NCBI RefSeq assembly: GCF_900129905.1
Contig: NZ_FQXG01000007.1
Location: forward strand, 62,001-126,000
Length of the DNA: 64,000 bases
Origin: Ferrimonas marina
Lineage (GTDB): Bacteria; Pseudomonadota; Gammaproteobacteria; Enterobacterales; Shewanellaceae
Direction: 5' to 3'
The notes under the pieces were generated by a model. It was not told where the DNA came from. It did not search any database and was given only the letters and a program-made list of their open reading frames with translations. Of the stretch, positions 1-8,808 are shown in pieces (position 1 is the stretch's first letter; each line of letters begins with the position of its first letter). Made by a program: the position numbers and the translations under genes.

Positions 1-2
1 AT

Positions 3-2456
3 GATGACGGTGTCCCTGTTTCTCCGTCATCAGTTGAATCAATCACTTTAAAATATAGCGATTACCCTTTTTCCTTCGGCTTCTCCAGCTTGAACATGGA
101 GTCCAGCGAAACCCTCTCATATGAGTATCGTCTAAGCGGTTTTTCTGAGGAATGGATTCCGGTAGAGAATAAATTCCGGTATGCCACTTTCACAAATATT
201 CCAGCAGGTAATTACCGTTTTGAAGTCAGGGTTAACTCAGTACTAACATCTAACTCTGGTAGCTATACATACCTGGATGTCAATATTACGCCGCCTTGGT
301 GGCTATCTGCGTTTGCAAAGACCTTATACAGCCTGCTGGCACTCTCCGTTGTTTTGCTTTGGTATAAAGAGCTTCAAAGGCGTAAGCAGGTACAACAGCG
401 CATCGCCCAAAGCGAAGAGCGACTGAAACTCTCACTTTGGGGCAGTGGCGATGAGATGTGGGACTGGGACATCGAAGCGGGCAAGATCTACCGTTCAAAC
501 ATGTGGGGGGCGCTGGACTTTGCTGCGGGTCAAAAAGGGCAAACCGAAGAGCAGCGAAATATTCACCCGGATGACGTCTCTCGGGTCAACCGTCTACTTA
601 TGCAGCACTTTAAGGGCGAGAGTGACCATTTTGAGGCCACCTACCGTGTCAAAGGCAACCGAGACAACTGGGTCTGGATCCTGGACAGGGCAAAAATTGT
701 AGAGCGAGACGCAAACGACAAGCCTACCCGGATGACCGGGACAATCAAAGACATCAACCAGATCAAAGAATCGGAAGAGCGGCTGTCTCTGTTTGCCAGA
801 GCCTTGACCAACATCTCAGAAGGGATGTTCATCCTGGACGAAAACCTGACCTTTATCGAGCTCAATAAGGCTTGTGTCAGTATCACCGGTCAATCCAGAG
901 AGTCGTTTATTGGCAACCCATTGAATTTTCCCGAGTACCCTGCAAGCTACACCCATGACATTGTTTCTATCCTGAACAATCAAGGTCGTTGGAGCGGGGA
1001 AGTCGACTACCGACACTCCAGCGGCAAGATCATCAAGTTGGAGCTGACCCTGGATAGGCTGGATGAATTGGACAGCCGGGAGTGCTTCTATGTCGGTGTA
1101 TTCAGTGACATCACCCACCGCAAGGTGGCGGAGTCGGAGCTACGCCGGCTGACCAACAATGACATGCTGACGGGGCTGCCCAACCGAAGCTACCTGCATG
1201 TCAGTATCGATAAACTGCTTCGTCTCGAAGTGCCCTTCTGCCTGATCCTGTTCGACCTGGACAACTTCAAGCGAGTGAATGACTCCTTGGGGCATGAAGC
1301 CGGTGATACCTTGTTGTGTAACATTGCCAATCGTCTTGCAGCCCGTCTTCCTCATGAGGCGACTTTGCATCGCATTGGTGGTGACGAGTTTGCCGTGGTC
1401 TACGAGGGACGCCAGGCTCTGAGTATGAGTACTAATCTGTCTCGAGCCCTATTGGAGTCCTTTGAGCAGCCCTTTACCGTCAAAGATCAGGAACTGTTGA
1501 TCGACAGCAGCGTCGGCATCGCAAACTATCCTGAAGACGACCAGGACAGACAGGCCTTGATACGAAAAGCGGAACTGGCGATGTACCATGCCAAAAGCCA
1601 GGGGGGTCAGCGCTACCAGTTCTATAACGAAGGGCTGAACAAGGCTGCCATTTCCCGGATGAATATGGAAAGTCTGATCCGCCAGGCTCTGAAAGAGAAC
1701 TGGTTCGAGGTTTATTACCAACCCAAGGTTGATACTCACTCCGAGCAAATCATCGGTGCCGAAGCACTTGTCAGGCTGGTTCATCCCGAAAAAGGCTGCA
1801 TTTCACCTGCCCAGTTTATTCCATTGGCGGAAGAGAGCTCTCTGATTATTGAGATTGGTGAGGTTGTGCTCAGGCAAGCCTGTTTCGCCGCTCAGACCTG
1901 GCGTGAAGCCGGGCTCTTTAATGGTCGCATTGCGGTTAACCTATCATCGAAGCAATTCATGCTGCCCGATTTAGGCCCCAGGATTGCCAGTATCCTCAAC
2001 GTGACACAGCTGCCAGCGAAACACCTGGAACTGGAGCTAACCGAAGGAACAGTGATTCAAAATCCAGATGAAGCTATCCAAACCATGGGGGAGTTGCAAA
2101 AGCTTGGAATTAGTCTCGCACTGGATGACTTTGGTACCGGGTACAGCTCCCTCTCCTATTTGCGCCAATATCCACTGGATACGCTCAAGATCGATAAGTC
2201 CTTTATCGACGATCTAAATCGAACCCGTTCAGGCAAGATGATGGTTTCCTCTATTGTGACCATTGCCAAGAACCTGGATCTGCACGTAGTGGCCGAGGGT
2301 GTTGAAGAGAAAGAACAGGCCAAAACACTTTCTGAGCTGCGTTGTGACTGTATCCAGGGCTATCTCTACAGTAAGCCACTCCCGGAAGCAGAATTCGAAC
2401 GCCTTCTGCTTCGCGAGCAAGGTGCAATAAAACCCCTCCGCCAAAAAACCGTCTAA
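3..2456 (+). CDS. Membrane GGDEF-EAL protein with PAS domains (5' end missing)
   Basis: Cyclic-di-GMP enzyme with both a diguanylate cyclase and a phosphodiesterase domain. The frame is open from base 3 with no stop, and the residues before the first possible start (TTG at 90) continue a Y_Y_Y-type sensor domain, so the true start lies outside the window. In order the visible part shows the end of the Y_Y_Y domain, one transmembrane helix (WWLSAFAKTLYSLLALSVV), a PAS_3-like and a second PAS domain, a GGDEF domain with intact GGDEF motif, and an EAL domain with intact EALVRL, DDFGTGYSS and AEGVE motifs. No RxxD inhibitory site is visible at the expected distance before GGDEF. The family usually carries a periplasmic beta-propeller upstream. 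It probably senses an envelope signal and sets c-di-GMP level at the inner membrane; the net activity cannot be read from sequence. Confidence 0.93.
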   Translation, partial: DDGVPVSPSSVESITLKYSDYPFSFGFSSLNMESSETLSYEYRLSGFSEEWIPVENKFRYATFTNIPAGNYRFEVRVNSVLTSNSGSYTYLDVNITPPWWLSAFAKTLYSLLALSVVLLWYKELQRRKQVQQRIAQSEERLKLSLWGSGDEMWDWDIEAGKIYRSNMWGALDFAAGQKGQTEEQRNIHPDDVSRVNRLLMQHFKGESDHFEATYRVKGNRDNWVWILDRAKIVERDANDKPTRMTGTIKDINQIKESEERLSLFARALTNISEGMFILDENLTFIELNKACVSITGQSRESFIGNPLNFPEYPASYTHDIVSILNNQGRWSGEVDYRHSSGKIIKLELTLDRLDELDSRECFYVGVFSDITHRKVAESELRRLTNNDMLTGLPNRSYLHVSIDKLLRLEVPFCLILFDLDNFKRVNDSLGHEAGDTLLCNIANRLAARLPHEATLHRIGGDEFAVVYEGRQALSMSTNLSRALLESFEQPFTVKDQELLIDSSVGIANYPEDDQDRQALIRKAELAMYHAKSQGGQRYQFYNEGLNKAAISRMNMESLIRQALKENWFEVYYQPKVDTHSEQIIGAEALVRLVHPEKGCISPAQFIPLAEESSLIIEIGEVVLRQACFAAQTWREAGLFNGRIAVNLSSKQFMLPDLGPRIASILNVTQLPAKHLELELTEGTVIQNPDEAIQTMGELQKLGISLALDDFGTGYSSLSYLRQYPLDTLKIDKSFIDDLNRTRSGKMMVSSIVTIAKNLDLHVVAEGVEEKEQAKTLSELRCDCIQGYLYSKPLPEAEFERLLLREQGAIKPLRQKTV

Positions 2457-2461
2457 AAAAC

Positions 2462-2477
2462 TGGCACATCGGTTGCT
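2462..2477 (+). promoter_or_regulatory. Sigma-54 promoter for the repeat-protein cassette
   Basis: TGGCACATCGGTTGCT matches the sigma-54 consensus TGGCACR-N4-TTGCW at every fixed position. The -24 GG and -12 GC are separated by exactly 10 bases. The predicted start of transcription is near 2488, about 38 bases before the ATG. It lies just after the GGDEF-EAL stop codon. Two other sites of this quality in the window lead flagellar units. Confidence 0.75.
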
Positions 2478-2482
2478 TTAAG

Positions 2483-2513
2483 CAGAGTAGAGCAAATTTT
2501 TTGACCTACTCTG
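2483..2513. promoter_or_regulatory. Inverted repeat at the predicted transcription start
   Basis: CAGAGTAG and CTACTCTG form perfect 8-base arms around a 15-base AT-rich spacer. The left arm spans the predicted sigma-54 start point and the right arm ends 12 bases before the ATG. It could be an operator or an untranslated-leader structure; because the left arm begins before +1, an operator fits better. No regulator is identified. Confidence 0.4.
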
Positions 2514-2525
2514 TTTCAAGGATCG

Positions 2526-3569
2526 ATGATGAATATCTCCCGCAAGCTTATCTGTTTGTCTGCCGCCCTGTTTGTTTCTGCCAATGCACACGCATCATTG
2601 CCTTGGGTGGATGTAGAACAGTCAAATGCGAATATTTCAGAGCACTATATCTCCTCTCAGCAGATAAATACTGACATTCAAATCCAAGAAACAGAGCAGT
2701 TCGAGAATAATATCCCTTGGCTAACTCCATCTACCGGTGACACTGCGACAGTCCCTTGGATCCGCCGTGCCGAGCAAGAGTTCGCTACCGTGCCCTGGAT
2801 CCGCCGTGCCGAGCAAGAGTTCGCCACCGTGCCTTGGATCCGCCGCGCCGAGCAAGAGTTCGCTACCGTGCCCTGGATTCGCCGTGCTGAGCAAGAGTTC
2901 GCTACCGTGCCCTGGATCCGCCGTGCCGAGCAAGAGTTCGCCACCGTGCCTTGGATCCGCCGCGCCGAGCAAGAGTTCGCTACCGTGCCCTGGATTCGCC
3001 GTGCTGAGCAAGAGTTCGCTACCGTGCCCTGGATCCGCCGTGCTGAGCAAGAATTCGCTACCGTGCCCTGGATCCGTCGTGCCGAGCAGGAGTTCGCCAC
3101 CGTGCCTTGGATCCGTCGAGCCGAGCAAGAGTTCGCCACCGTGCCCTGGATCCGTCGTGCTGACCAGGAGTTCGCCACCGTGCCCTGGATCCGTCGTGCT
3201 GACCAGGAGTTCGCTACCGTGCCCTGGATCCGCCGAGCTGAGCAAGAGTTCGCTACCGTGCCCTGGATCCGCCGTGCCGACCAGGAGTTCGCCACTGTTC
3301 CCTGGATCCGCCGTGCTGAGCAAGAATTCGCCACCGTGCCCTGGATCCGCCGTGCCGACCAGGAGTTCGCCACCGTGCCCTGGATCCGCCGTGCCGACCA
3401 GGAGTTCGCCACTGTTCCCTGGATCCGCCGTGCTGAGCAAGAATTCGCCACCGTGCCCTGGATCCGCCGTGCCGACCAGGAGTTCGCCACCGTGCCCTGG
3501 ATCCGTCGTGCTGACCAGGAGTTCGCCACCGTGCCCTGGATCCGTCGTGCTGACCAAGCTGACGCCTAA
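2526..3569 (+). CDS. Secreted protein of 21 tandem 13-residue PWIRR repeats
   Basis: Unrecognised protein of 347 residues. It opens with a signal peptide (MMNISRKLICLSAALFVSANAHA), then a 50-residue spacer carrying two degenerate PW motifs (SLPWVD and NIPWLT). From residue 74 to the end it is a perfect tandem array with unit ATVPWIRRAEQEF: 20 full copies and a final copy ending ADQADA. The only amino-acid variation inside the array is E or D at position 10. Each unit has two Arg and two acidic residues, so it is near neutral, with W, I, V and F as hydrophobic positions. No membrane anchor, LPXTG motif or known domain is seen. The signal peptide implies export. Start ATG 2526 follows an AAGGA ribosome site; ATG 2529 is equally possible. 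Function unknown: a repetitive surface or matrix protein, a peptide precursor and a structural filament are all open. Confidence 0.85.
   Translation: MMNISRKLICLSAALFVSANAHASLPWVDVEQSNANISEHYISSQQINTDIQIQETEQFENNIPWLTPSTGDTATVPWIRRAEQEFATVPWIRRAEQEFATVPWIRRAEQEFATVPWIRRAEQEFATVPWIRRAEQEFATVPWIRRAEQEFATVPWIRRAEQEFATVPWIRRAEQEFATVPWIRRAEQEFATVPWIRRAEQEFATVPWIRRADQEFATVPWIRRADQEFATVPWIRRAEQEFATVPWIRRADQEFATVPWIRRAEQEFATVPWIRRADQEFATVPWIRRADQEFATVPWIRRAEQEFATVPWIRRADQEFATVPWIRRADQEFATVPWIRRADQADA
2745..3566 (+). repeat. Tandem 39-bp coding repeat, 21 copies
   Basis: In-frame array of 20 complete 39-base units plus a modified terminal copy, filling the C-terminal 274 codons of the host gene. Units differ almost only at synonymous sites. 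Two codon types travel together: GAG usually with CAA, and GAC with CAG. Units 2-4 (2784-2900) and units 5-7 (2901-3017) are identical over 117 bases, and units 15-16 are repeated as units 18-19, which shows multi-unit duplications. Most units contain GGATCC. Confidence 0.95.
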
Positions 3570-3616
3570 CACCGGTTTTATCGTCCTTGCGGGCAAGAGA
3601 GAAAGAGGTATTCATC

Positions 3617-3730
3617 ATGCTGAAACTGATCAAAATCGCCTTTGGCATCGAGCAGAAGCGTAAGAAGGTCAACCTGCCGAAAGGGCTCAGCCAGCTGGAA
3701 ACCACCAGCGCTGCCGCCTGGTGGAACTGA
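3617..3730 (+). CDS. 37-residue cationic peptide with WW tail
   Basis: Short open frame 47 bases after the repeat protein, before the shared terminator. ATG 3617 is preceded by a GAGAAAGAGG ribosome site. The N-terminal half is amphipathic and basic (MLKLIKIAFGIEQKRKKVN); the C-terminal half runs LPKGLSQLETTSAAAWWN. There is no signal peptide or strong membrane helix. Position between the repeat gene and a strong terminator, a good ribosome site and a normal codon pattern support a real gene. It is not recognised. It may be a partner, chaperone or substrate of the repeat protein, or a precursor peptide; none of these is shown by the sequence. Confidence 0.65.
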   Translation: MLKLIKIAFGIEQKRKKVNLPKGLSQLETTSAAAWWN

Positions 3731-3750
3731 ACCACTGAGAATCCGAACAT

Positions 3751-3781
3751 AAAAAAAGAGAGCCGATTGGCTCTCTTTTTT
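3751..3781. terminator. Bidirectional terminator between peptide gene and fadJ
   Basis: Perfect 12-base stem AAAAAGAGAGCC / GGCTCTCTTTTT with loop GATT. T-tracts on both strands let it end the repeat-protein cassette and the convergent fadIJ transcript. Confidence 0.9.
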
Positions 3782-3794
3782 GCTTTGAGACCGG

Positions 3795-5921
3795 TCAGTA
3801 GAAGGTCTCACCCAGTTCAGCCATAGTCATCAACCGATCTGCCGGGGCAAAGCGGTCACCATAGCGCTCTTGGTAGCCTTGGAGGATAGCCACCAGCTTG
3901 TCTGCACCCAAGGCGTCAATGTAGCGGAACGGGCCGCCACGGAACGGCGGGAAGCCGATACCGAAGATGGCGCCGATATCCCCATCCCGGGGTGAAGCGA
4001 TGATACCTTCCTCCAGACAGCGCACAGCCTCATTGAGCATCTGCACCGCACAGCGTTCGGCGATCTCCTCACCACTCAGGCGAGCTTGCGGGGTCACACC
4101 CAGCACCGGATAGACGCTCTCATCCACAGGCTTGGCGCCTTTCTTCTTGCTGTTGAACTGATAGAAGCCCTTTCCGTTCTTCTTGCCCTTACGGTCATCC
4201 GCCAATAATTTGACGAAAGCCTGAGGGGCTGCGAATCGCTCACCCAGTTCTTGTTGTAAAATTGGCGCGATCTTAGCCCCCACATCGATGCCCACCTCGT
4301 CCAACAAGGTGATAGGACCAACAGGAAAACCGAATTTCACCAATGCCTTATCAAGGGCTTCGATAGGTTCACCATCCAACAGCAGATTGGCCGCCTCGTT
4401 CATGTACAGCGCCAAAATTCGGTTTACATAGAACCCCGCACCGTCTTGCACCACGATAGGGGTCTTACCCTGTTTCTTGGCAAAGGCCACGGTGGTGGCG
4501 ATGGTCTCAGGTGAAGTGCCCTTGTGAGCGATCACCTCGACCAGCGGCATCTTTTCAACCGGGGAGAAGTAATGCAGGCCGATCACCTTGTCTGGTCGGG
4601 AGGCCGCTTCTGCAATCTGGCCAATGGGCAGCGACGAGGTGTTGGAAGCAAAGATGGTGTCTTCGTTACACTGGGCCTCGATCTCTTTAACCATCTGATG
4701 CTTCAGCTTCAGATCCTCAAACACCGCCTCCACCACGATGTCGGCGTCCTTAACGCCCTGGTAGCGGGTGGTGGTAGAGATCAGGCTCATGGACTGGTCT
4801 CGCTGGGCCGGCGTCATCTGCCGTTTCTTAACCCGCCGATCCACCTGCTTATAGCTGTAGGCCAGAGCGTTCTTCAGGCCCTCTTCATTGATATCCTTGA
4901 TCCGAACCGGGATCTTCGCCTTCAGTCCGGTCACTGAGGCAATACCGCCGCCCATCAGGCCACCACCGAGCACCATCGCTTTGTGCACCGGATTAGGCTC
5001 CACACCCTCAGCACCGGTCTCCTTTTTCATCTCGGTGGTGGCAAAGAACAGACCGCGCAGGCATTCGGACTCCGGTGACATCACAAGCTCGGCAAAGGCC
5101 TGGGCTTCAGTGTCGTAGCCAGCCTGGCCACCCTGCTCCACGCCCACCTTGACCGCTTCGATGATCTTCGCCGGAGCCGGGTAGTTTCCGTGGGTTTTCT
5201 TCTCAACCTGCTTCAATGCCTGGTCGTAGATCACCTTGCGACCAACGGAGGTCAACTCCAGGGCTTTCTCAGCTCCGGACAGCTTGGGAGTTATCTTCTT
5301 GCGCTTGCCCTTCAGCGCCCATTTCTTGGCCACCTCCACCAGCACACTCAGAGGCACCGCCTCCTCGACCACCCCCATCTTCACCGCCTGACGATGACGT
5401 AACTGACGACCGGTGAGCATCATATCCAGTGCCTTGGCCACCCCCACCAGCTTGGGCAGACGCTGGGTTCCGCCGCCACCGGGCAGCAGGCCCAACTGCA
5501 CCTCAGGCAAACCGATAAGGGTTTTATCGCTGTTACTGCAAACCCGGTAATCGCAGGCCAGCGCCACCTCCAGGCCACCGCCCAGGCAAGGGCCGTGGAT
5601 CGCTGCCACCACGGGCACCGACAAGTCAGAGAGCGCAGCCAGGGTCTGATGACCGGAGCGAGACAACGCCTCCACGTCCTCAGCGGTCTCACAGGCATCG
5701 AGCATGCCTATATCGGCACCGGCGATGAAGGAATCCGGCTTACCGGAGGTGAGTACCACCCCCTTTACCTCAGAGTCCGCACCGATCTCAGCCAACAACG
5801 CACGTACCTCGTCATTGAAGCTGTCACGCAGGGTATTCATGGTCTCGCCGGGCACATCCATGGTGATCAGTGCAATGCCATCGGCGTCCTTTTGCCATGT
5901 AAAGGTCTTATCCGTCATCAC
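3795..5921 (-). CDS. fadJ: Fatty acid oxidation complex alpha subunit FadJ
   Basis: Multifunctional beta-oxidation enzyme of 708 residues: enoyl-CoA hydratase/isomerase followed by 3-hydroxyacyl-CoA dehydrogenase. The hydratase half shows the oxyanion-hole region [17 protein letters not shown] and [16 protein letters not shown]. The dehydrogenase half begins with the NAD-binding loop [11 protein letters not shown] near residue 320 and contains the [14 protein letters not shown] motif. Length and order match FadJ rather than FadB; pairing with FadI supports this. It acts in the cytoplasm with the FadI thiolase. Its ATG overlaps the fadI stop by 4 bases, so the two are translationally coupled and share the FadR-like operator upstream of fadI. 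Confidence 0.95.
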   Translation of the reverse strand: MMTDKTFTWQKDADGIALITMDVPGETMNTLRDSFNDEVRALLAEIGADSEVKGVVLTSGKPDSFIAGADIGMLDACETAEDVEALSRSGHQTLAALSDLSVPVVAAIHGPCLGGGLEVALACDYRVCSNSDKTLIGLPEVQLGLLPGGGGTQRLPKLVGVAKALDMMLTGRQLRHRQAVKMGVVEEAVPLSVLVEVAKKWALKGKRKKITPKLSGAEKALELTSVGRKVIYDQALKQVEKKTHGNYPAPAKIIEAVKVGVEQGGQAGYDTEAQAFAELVMSPESECLRGLFFATTEMKKETGAEGVEPNPVHKAMVLGGGLMGGGIASVTGLKAKIPVRIKDINEEGLKNALAYSYKQVDRRVKKRQMTPAQRDQSMSLISTTTRYQGVKDADIVVEAVFEDLKLKHQMVKEIEAQCNEDTIFASNTSSLPIGQIAEAASRPDKVIGLHYFSPVEKMPLVEVIAHKGTSPETIATTVAFAKKQGKTPIVVQDGAGFYVNRILALYMNEAANLLLDGEPIEALDKALVKFGFPVGPITLLDEVGIDVGAKIAPILQQELGERFAAPQAFVKLLADDRKGKKNGKGFYQFNSKKKGAKPVDESVYPVLGVTPQARLSGEEIAERCAVQMLNEAVRCLEEGIIASPRDGDIGAIFGIGFPPFRGGPFRYIDALGADKLVAILQGYQERYGDRFAPADRLMTMAELGETFY

Positions 5922-7228
5922 TCTACCTCCAGAACCATCGCTGCACCCAAACCACCAGCGGCGCAGGCGGTGGTCAGCCCCACGCCTCCGCCCCGTCGTT
6001 TCAGCTCCCGACAGACCTGGGTGATCAGGCGAGCGCCGGTGGCGGCGAAGGGGTGACCATAGGCCAGTGAGCCCCCCATCACGTTGAACTTATCCATGTC
6101 GATCTCACCGATCGCCTGACTGCGGCCCAGCTTCTGCTCGGCAAACTGTTTGCTGGCGAACATCTTCACATTGGCCAGGGATTGCGCGGCAAAGGCCTCG
6201 TGCATCTCAATGATGTCCAGATCCGCCAGGGTCATGCCGGCGCGGTCCAGTGCCAGCGGGGTAGCGTAGGAGGGGCCCATCAGCATGTCTTCCCACACAT
6301 CGATGGCGGTAAAGGCATAGCTGCGCAGGTAACCGATAGGGTCGTAGCCCATCGCCTTGGCCCTGGACTCCGGCATCATCAACAGCGCCGAAGCCCCATC
6401 GGTCAGCGGGGTGGAGTTGGCGGCGGTGACGCTGCCGTGCTTACGGTCGAACACCGGCTTGAGCTTGGCCAGCTTATCCAGCGCCATCTCAGCCCGCACG
6501 TTGTTATCCCGCTCGATGTAGCTCTTGTAAGGCGGTACGTGGCAGGTCATCACCTCGTTGGCCAGTACGCCAGACTCCCAGTTCTTGTGCGCTAGCTGGT
6601 GCGAACGCAGCGCCAGCTTGTCCTGATCTTCCCGGCTGATCTGGTGGGTCTTGGCCATCTGCTCAGCAGTCTGACCCATCGACAAACCGGTGGAGTATTC
6701 CGCCACCGCCGGCGGCACCGGCAGCAGGTCTTTCGGACGCAGCCGCTTGATGATGGACAGGCGCTGACCGAGGGTCTTCGCCTTGGTCAGATCCACCAGG
6801 GCGCGGCCCAGTTTCTTGCTGACGCCAATAGGCAGCACCGAGCTGGAGTCAGCGCCACCGGCGATGCCAATCTCCACGGTACCAGCCATGATCGACTCAG
6901 CGATGTTGGCGGCGGACTGGAACGAGGTGGCACAAGCACGGGTCACCGAGTAGGCATCGGTGTGCACCGACATACCGGTACCCAGCACGATCTCACGGGC
7001 AATGTTTGGCGCGGCGGGCATCTGCACTACCTGACCGTACACCACCTGGTCCACCAGCTTGGGATCCAACTCGGCGCGAGCCAGCAACTCACTCACCGCC
7101 ATCTTGCCCATGTCCAGGGCCGAGATCCCGTGAAACGCCGTTGCCTGTCGGGCAAAGGGCGTCCTCAGTCCCGCCACAATGGCGATCCGATCGCCAGATG
7201 ACGTCGTTAACTTGCTTGCTTGCGTCAT
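5918..7228 (-). CDS. fadI: Acetyl-CoA acyltransferase (thiolase) FadI
   Basis: Thiolase of 436 residues that cleaves 3-ketoacyl-CoA with CoA in the last step of beta-oxidation. Seen are the nucleophile-cysteine region [13 protein letters not shown], the EMHEAFAAQ motif, the [16 protein letters not shown] motif and the C-terminal [13 protein letters not shown] motif. The frame stays open to 7300, but the family start is MTQASKL at 7228, which has an AGAGGAT ribosome site. First gene of fadI-fadJ. A predicted promoter and a FadR-like operator lie 40-100 bases upstream. Confidence 0.95.
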   Translation of the reverse strand: MTQASKLTTSSGDRIAIVAGLRTPFARQATAFHGISALDMGKMAVSELLARAELDPKLVDQVVYGQVVQMPAAPNIAREIVLGTGMSVHTDAYSVTRACATSFQSAANIAESIMAGTVEIGIAGGADSSSVLPIGVSKKLGRALVDLTKAKTLGQRLSIIKRLRPKDLLPVPPAVAEYSTGLSMGQTAEQMAKTHQISREDQDKLALRSHQLAHKNWESGVLANEVMTCHVPPYKSYIERDNNVRAEMALDKLAKLKPVFDRKHGSVTAANSTPLTDGASALLMMPESRAKAMGYDPIGYLRSYAFTAIDVWEDMLMGPSYATPLALDRAGMTLADLDIIEMHEAFAAQSLANVKMFASKQFAEQKLGRSQAIGEIDMDKFNVMGGSLAYGHPFAATGARLITQVCRELKRRGGGVGLTTACAAGGLGAAMVLEVE

Positions 7229-7269
7229 GAAAGATCCTCTTTTCTTCGGGCTCTGCGAGCGTGATCCGC

Positions 7270-7286
7270 TCGAGGTCTGACCAGTA
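7270..7286 (-). promoter_or_regulatory. FadR-like operator upstream of fadI
   Basis: On the minus strand the site reads TACTGGTCAGACCTCGA, close to the Escherichia coli FadR consensus ANCTGGTCNGACNTGTT in its conserved core. It lies downstream of the predicted fadI -10 box, a position suited to repression. The same core CTGGTCAGACC recurs before the second fadL. Confidence 0.65.
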
Positions 7287-7298
7287 AAACGTGATCCC

Positions 7299-7326
7299 AT
7301 ACTAACTTTTGTGGCATCAGTTTCAA
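7299..7326 (-). promoter_or_regulatory. Predicted sigma-70 promoter of fadIJ
   Basis: Minus-strand TTGAAA (7321-7326) and TAGTAT (7299-7304) with a 16-base spacer. Initiation near 7292 would place the FadR-like site at about +6 to +22. Confidence 0.45.
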
Positions 7327-7392
7327 ACAGGTGTGTGAAACTTCCCCTGCCTTCGCGCTGTCCAAATCAAGGTAAAAAGCAATTAAAGCCAC

Positions 7393-7421
7393 TTGAATCT
7401 GGTATTTAGCGACGATATAAC
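7393..7421 (+). promoter_or_regulatory. Predicted sigma-70 promoter of the small membrane gene
   Basis: TTGAAT (7393-7398) and TATAAC (7416-7421) with a 17-base spacer, about 30 bases before the ATG at 7451. Confidence 0.45.
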
Positions 7422-7450
7422 CGCACAAAACTTCACAAAACGGACCCTTA

Positions 7451-7792
7451 ATGCGACCTGACACCGATCTTCGCCGTACCCCGCTCTCTGTTTGGATTGC
7501 AGTGATCTACTGGCCCCTGGGCCTGCAGATGCTGTTTTGGATGATGGGCTTCCACTACGTCGACTTCAGCCTGCCCGGCTCCTTGATGGAACTGCCGGCC
7601 ACCCTGCTGCGTTACTACGTCAGCGTCACCCTGCTGCTCTACCCGGCCTTCTTTGCCTATGGTCTGTTCTACAGTCTGCATCTGAACCGCAGTGGCGCCC
7701 CCGCCAGCAAGGTGATGCTGGCATCGTTGCTGCCCTTTGTTACCGCCGCGCCTTACTTGCTCACTGCCCAGATAATGCAGTATTTTCAATAG
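7451..7792 (+). CDS. Small inner-membrane protein, unknown function
   Basis: Protein of 113 residues with about three hydrophobic helices (near residues 13-32, 47-73 and 88-108) and a short basic N-terminus. No family is recognised. It is divergent from fadI and lies 59 bases before the MoxR gene, so it may be read into the MoxR/Bat operon, although it has its own predicted promoter. No strong ribosome site precedes ATG 7451 (CGGACCCTTA). Confidence 0.7.
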   Translation: MRPDTDLRRTPLSVWIAVIYWPLGLQMLFWMMGFHYVDFSLPGSLMELPATLLRYYVSVTLLLYPAFFAYGLFYSLHLNRSGAPASKVMLASLLPFVTAAPYLLTAQIMQYFQ

Positions 7793-7851
7793 CCTCTGAT
7801 GGTGTGTCCGGACCGGCCGGACTGGACGTCACGACGTAATAGAGAGACCTC

Positions 7852-8808
7852 ATGCAACGGCAACGACTGAATCTCATCCAACAATACCTGCAGCAGATGG
7901 TGCTGGGTCAGCCCAACCTGGTGGAGGGGCTGCTGATCGCCCTGATCGCCGATGGCCACCTGCTGGTAGAGGGCCCACCGGGTTTGGCCAAGACCCGAGC
8001 GGTCAAGGCCCTGGCGGACTGCATCGATGGCGACTTCCACCGCATCCAGTTCACCCCGGATCTGCTGCCGGCGGATCTGACCGGGACCGACATCTTCCGA
8101 CAGGAGACCGGCAGCTTCGAGTTCCAACCCGGGCCGCTGTTCCACAACCTGATCCTGGCGGACGAAATCAACCGGGCGCCCGCCAAGGTGCAATCCGCCC
8201 TGCTCGAAGCGATGGCAGAGGGCCAGATCACCGTGGGCAAGCGCAGCTACACCCTGCCCAAGCTGTTCCTGGTGATGGCCACTCAGAATCCCATCGAGAA
8301 CGAGGGCACCTACCCGCTACCGGAGGCCCAGCTGGACCGCTTCCTGCTGCACCTGTCGCTGGACTACCCCGACGCCGAGACCGAGCTGGAGATCCTGGCG
8401 CTGTCGCGCAACGAAGCGCAGCAGGGCAACCTGGCCACGCCACAACCGCTCAACGAGCAGGAGCTGTTCGCCATCCGCGACGAGGCATTGCGGCTCTATA
8501 TGGCACCGCAGATGGAGCAGTACATCGTTGCCCTGGTGATGGCGACACGCCAACCCAAACGCTATGACGAGACCCTGGCGGACTGGATCCAGTGGGGCGT
8601 CTCTCCCCGTGCCAGTATCGCCCTGGAACGCTGTGCCCGCGCCCGGGCCTGGCTACACGGCCGGGATTATGTCGCCCCGGAAGATGTCCAGGCGGTCGCC
8701 CCCAACGTACTGCGTCACCGCATCCTGCTCTCCTACCAGGCTGAAGCCGAAGGGATCGACAAGGACCAGGTGATCAATCGCATCCTCAAGCTGGTGGCCA
8801 TCCCCTGA
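7852..8808 (+). CDS. MoxR-family AAA+ ATPase
   Basis: ATPase of 318 residues that serves as a chaperone-like factor for VWA proteins. Walker A is GPPGLAKT at residues 41-48, Walker B is LILADEINRAP, and sensor 1 lies in VMATQNPIENEGTYPLPEAQLDRF. It leads a tightly packed operon with DUF58, DUF4381, two VWA proteins and BatD. Such MoxR/Bat clusters are linked in the literature to envelope or oxidative stress tolerance. The stop overlaps the next ATG by one base. Confidence 0.93.
   Translation: MQRQRLNLIQQYLQQMVLGQPNLVEGLLIALIADGHLLVEGPPGLAKTRAVKALADCIDGDFHRIQFTPDLLPADLTGTDIFRQETGSFEFQPGPLFHNLILADEINRAPAKVQSALLEAMAEGQITVGKRSYTLPKLFLVMATQNPIENEGTYPLPEAQLDRFLLHLSLDYPDAETELEILALSRNEAQQGNLATPQPLNEQELFAIRDEALRLYMAPQMEQYIVALVMATRQPKRYDETLADWIQWGVSPRASIALERCARARAWLHGRDYVAPEDVQAVAPNVLRHRILLSYQAEAEGIDKDQVINRILKLVAIP

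Noticed and set aside
2745-3566. Array considered as a CRISPR
   Set aside because: Units are directly abutting with no spacers and are translated in frame; no cas genes are present.
2678-3596. Long open frames on the minus strand and in other plus frames across the repeat array
   Set aside because: A 39-base unit is a multiple of three, so any frame free of stops in one unit stays open throughout. These are shadows of the signal-peptide-bearing plus-strand gene.
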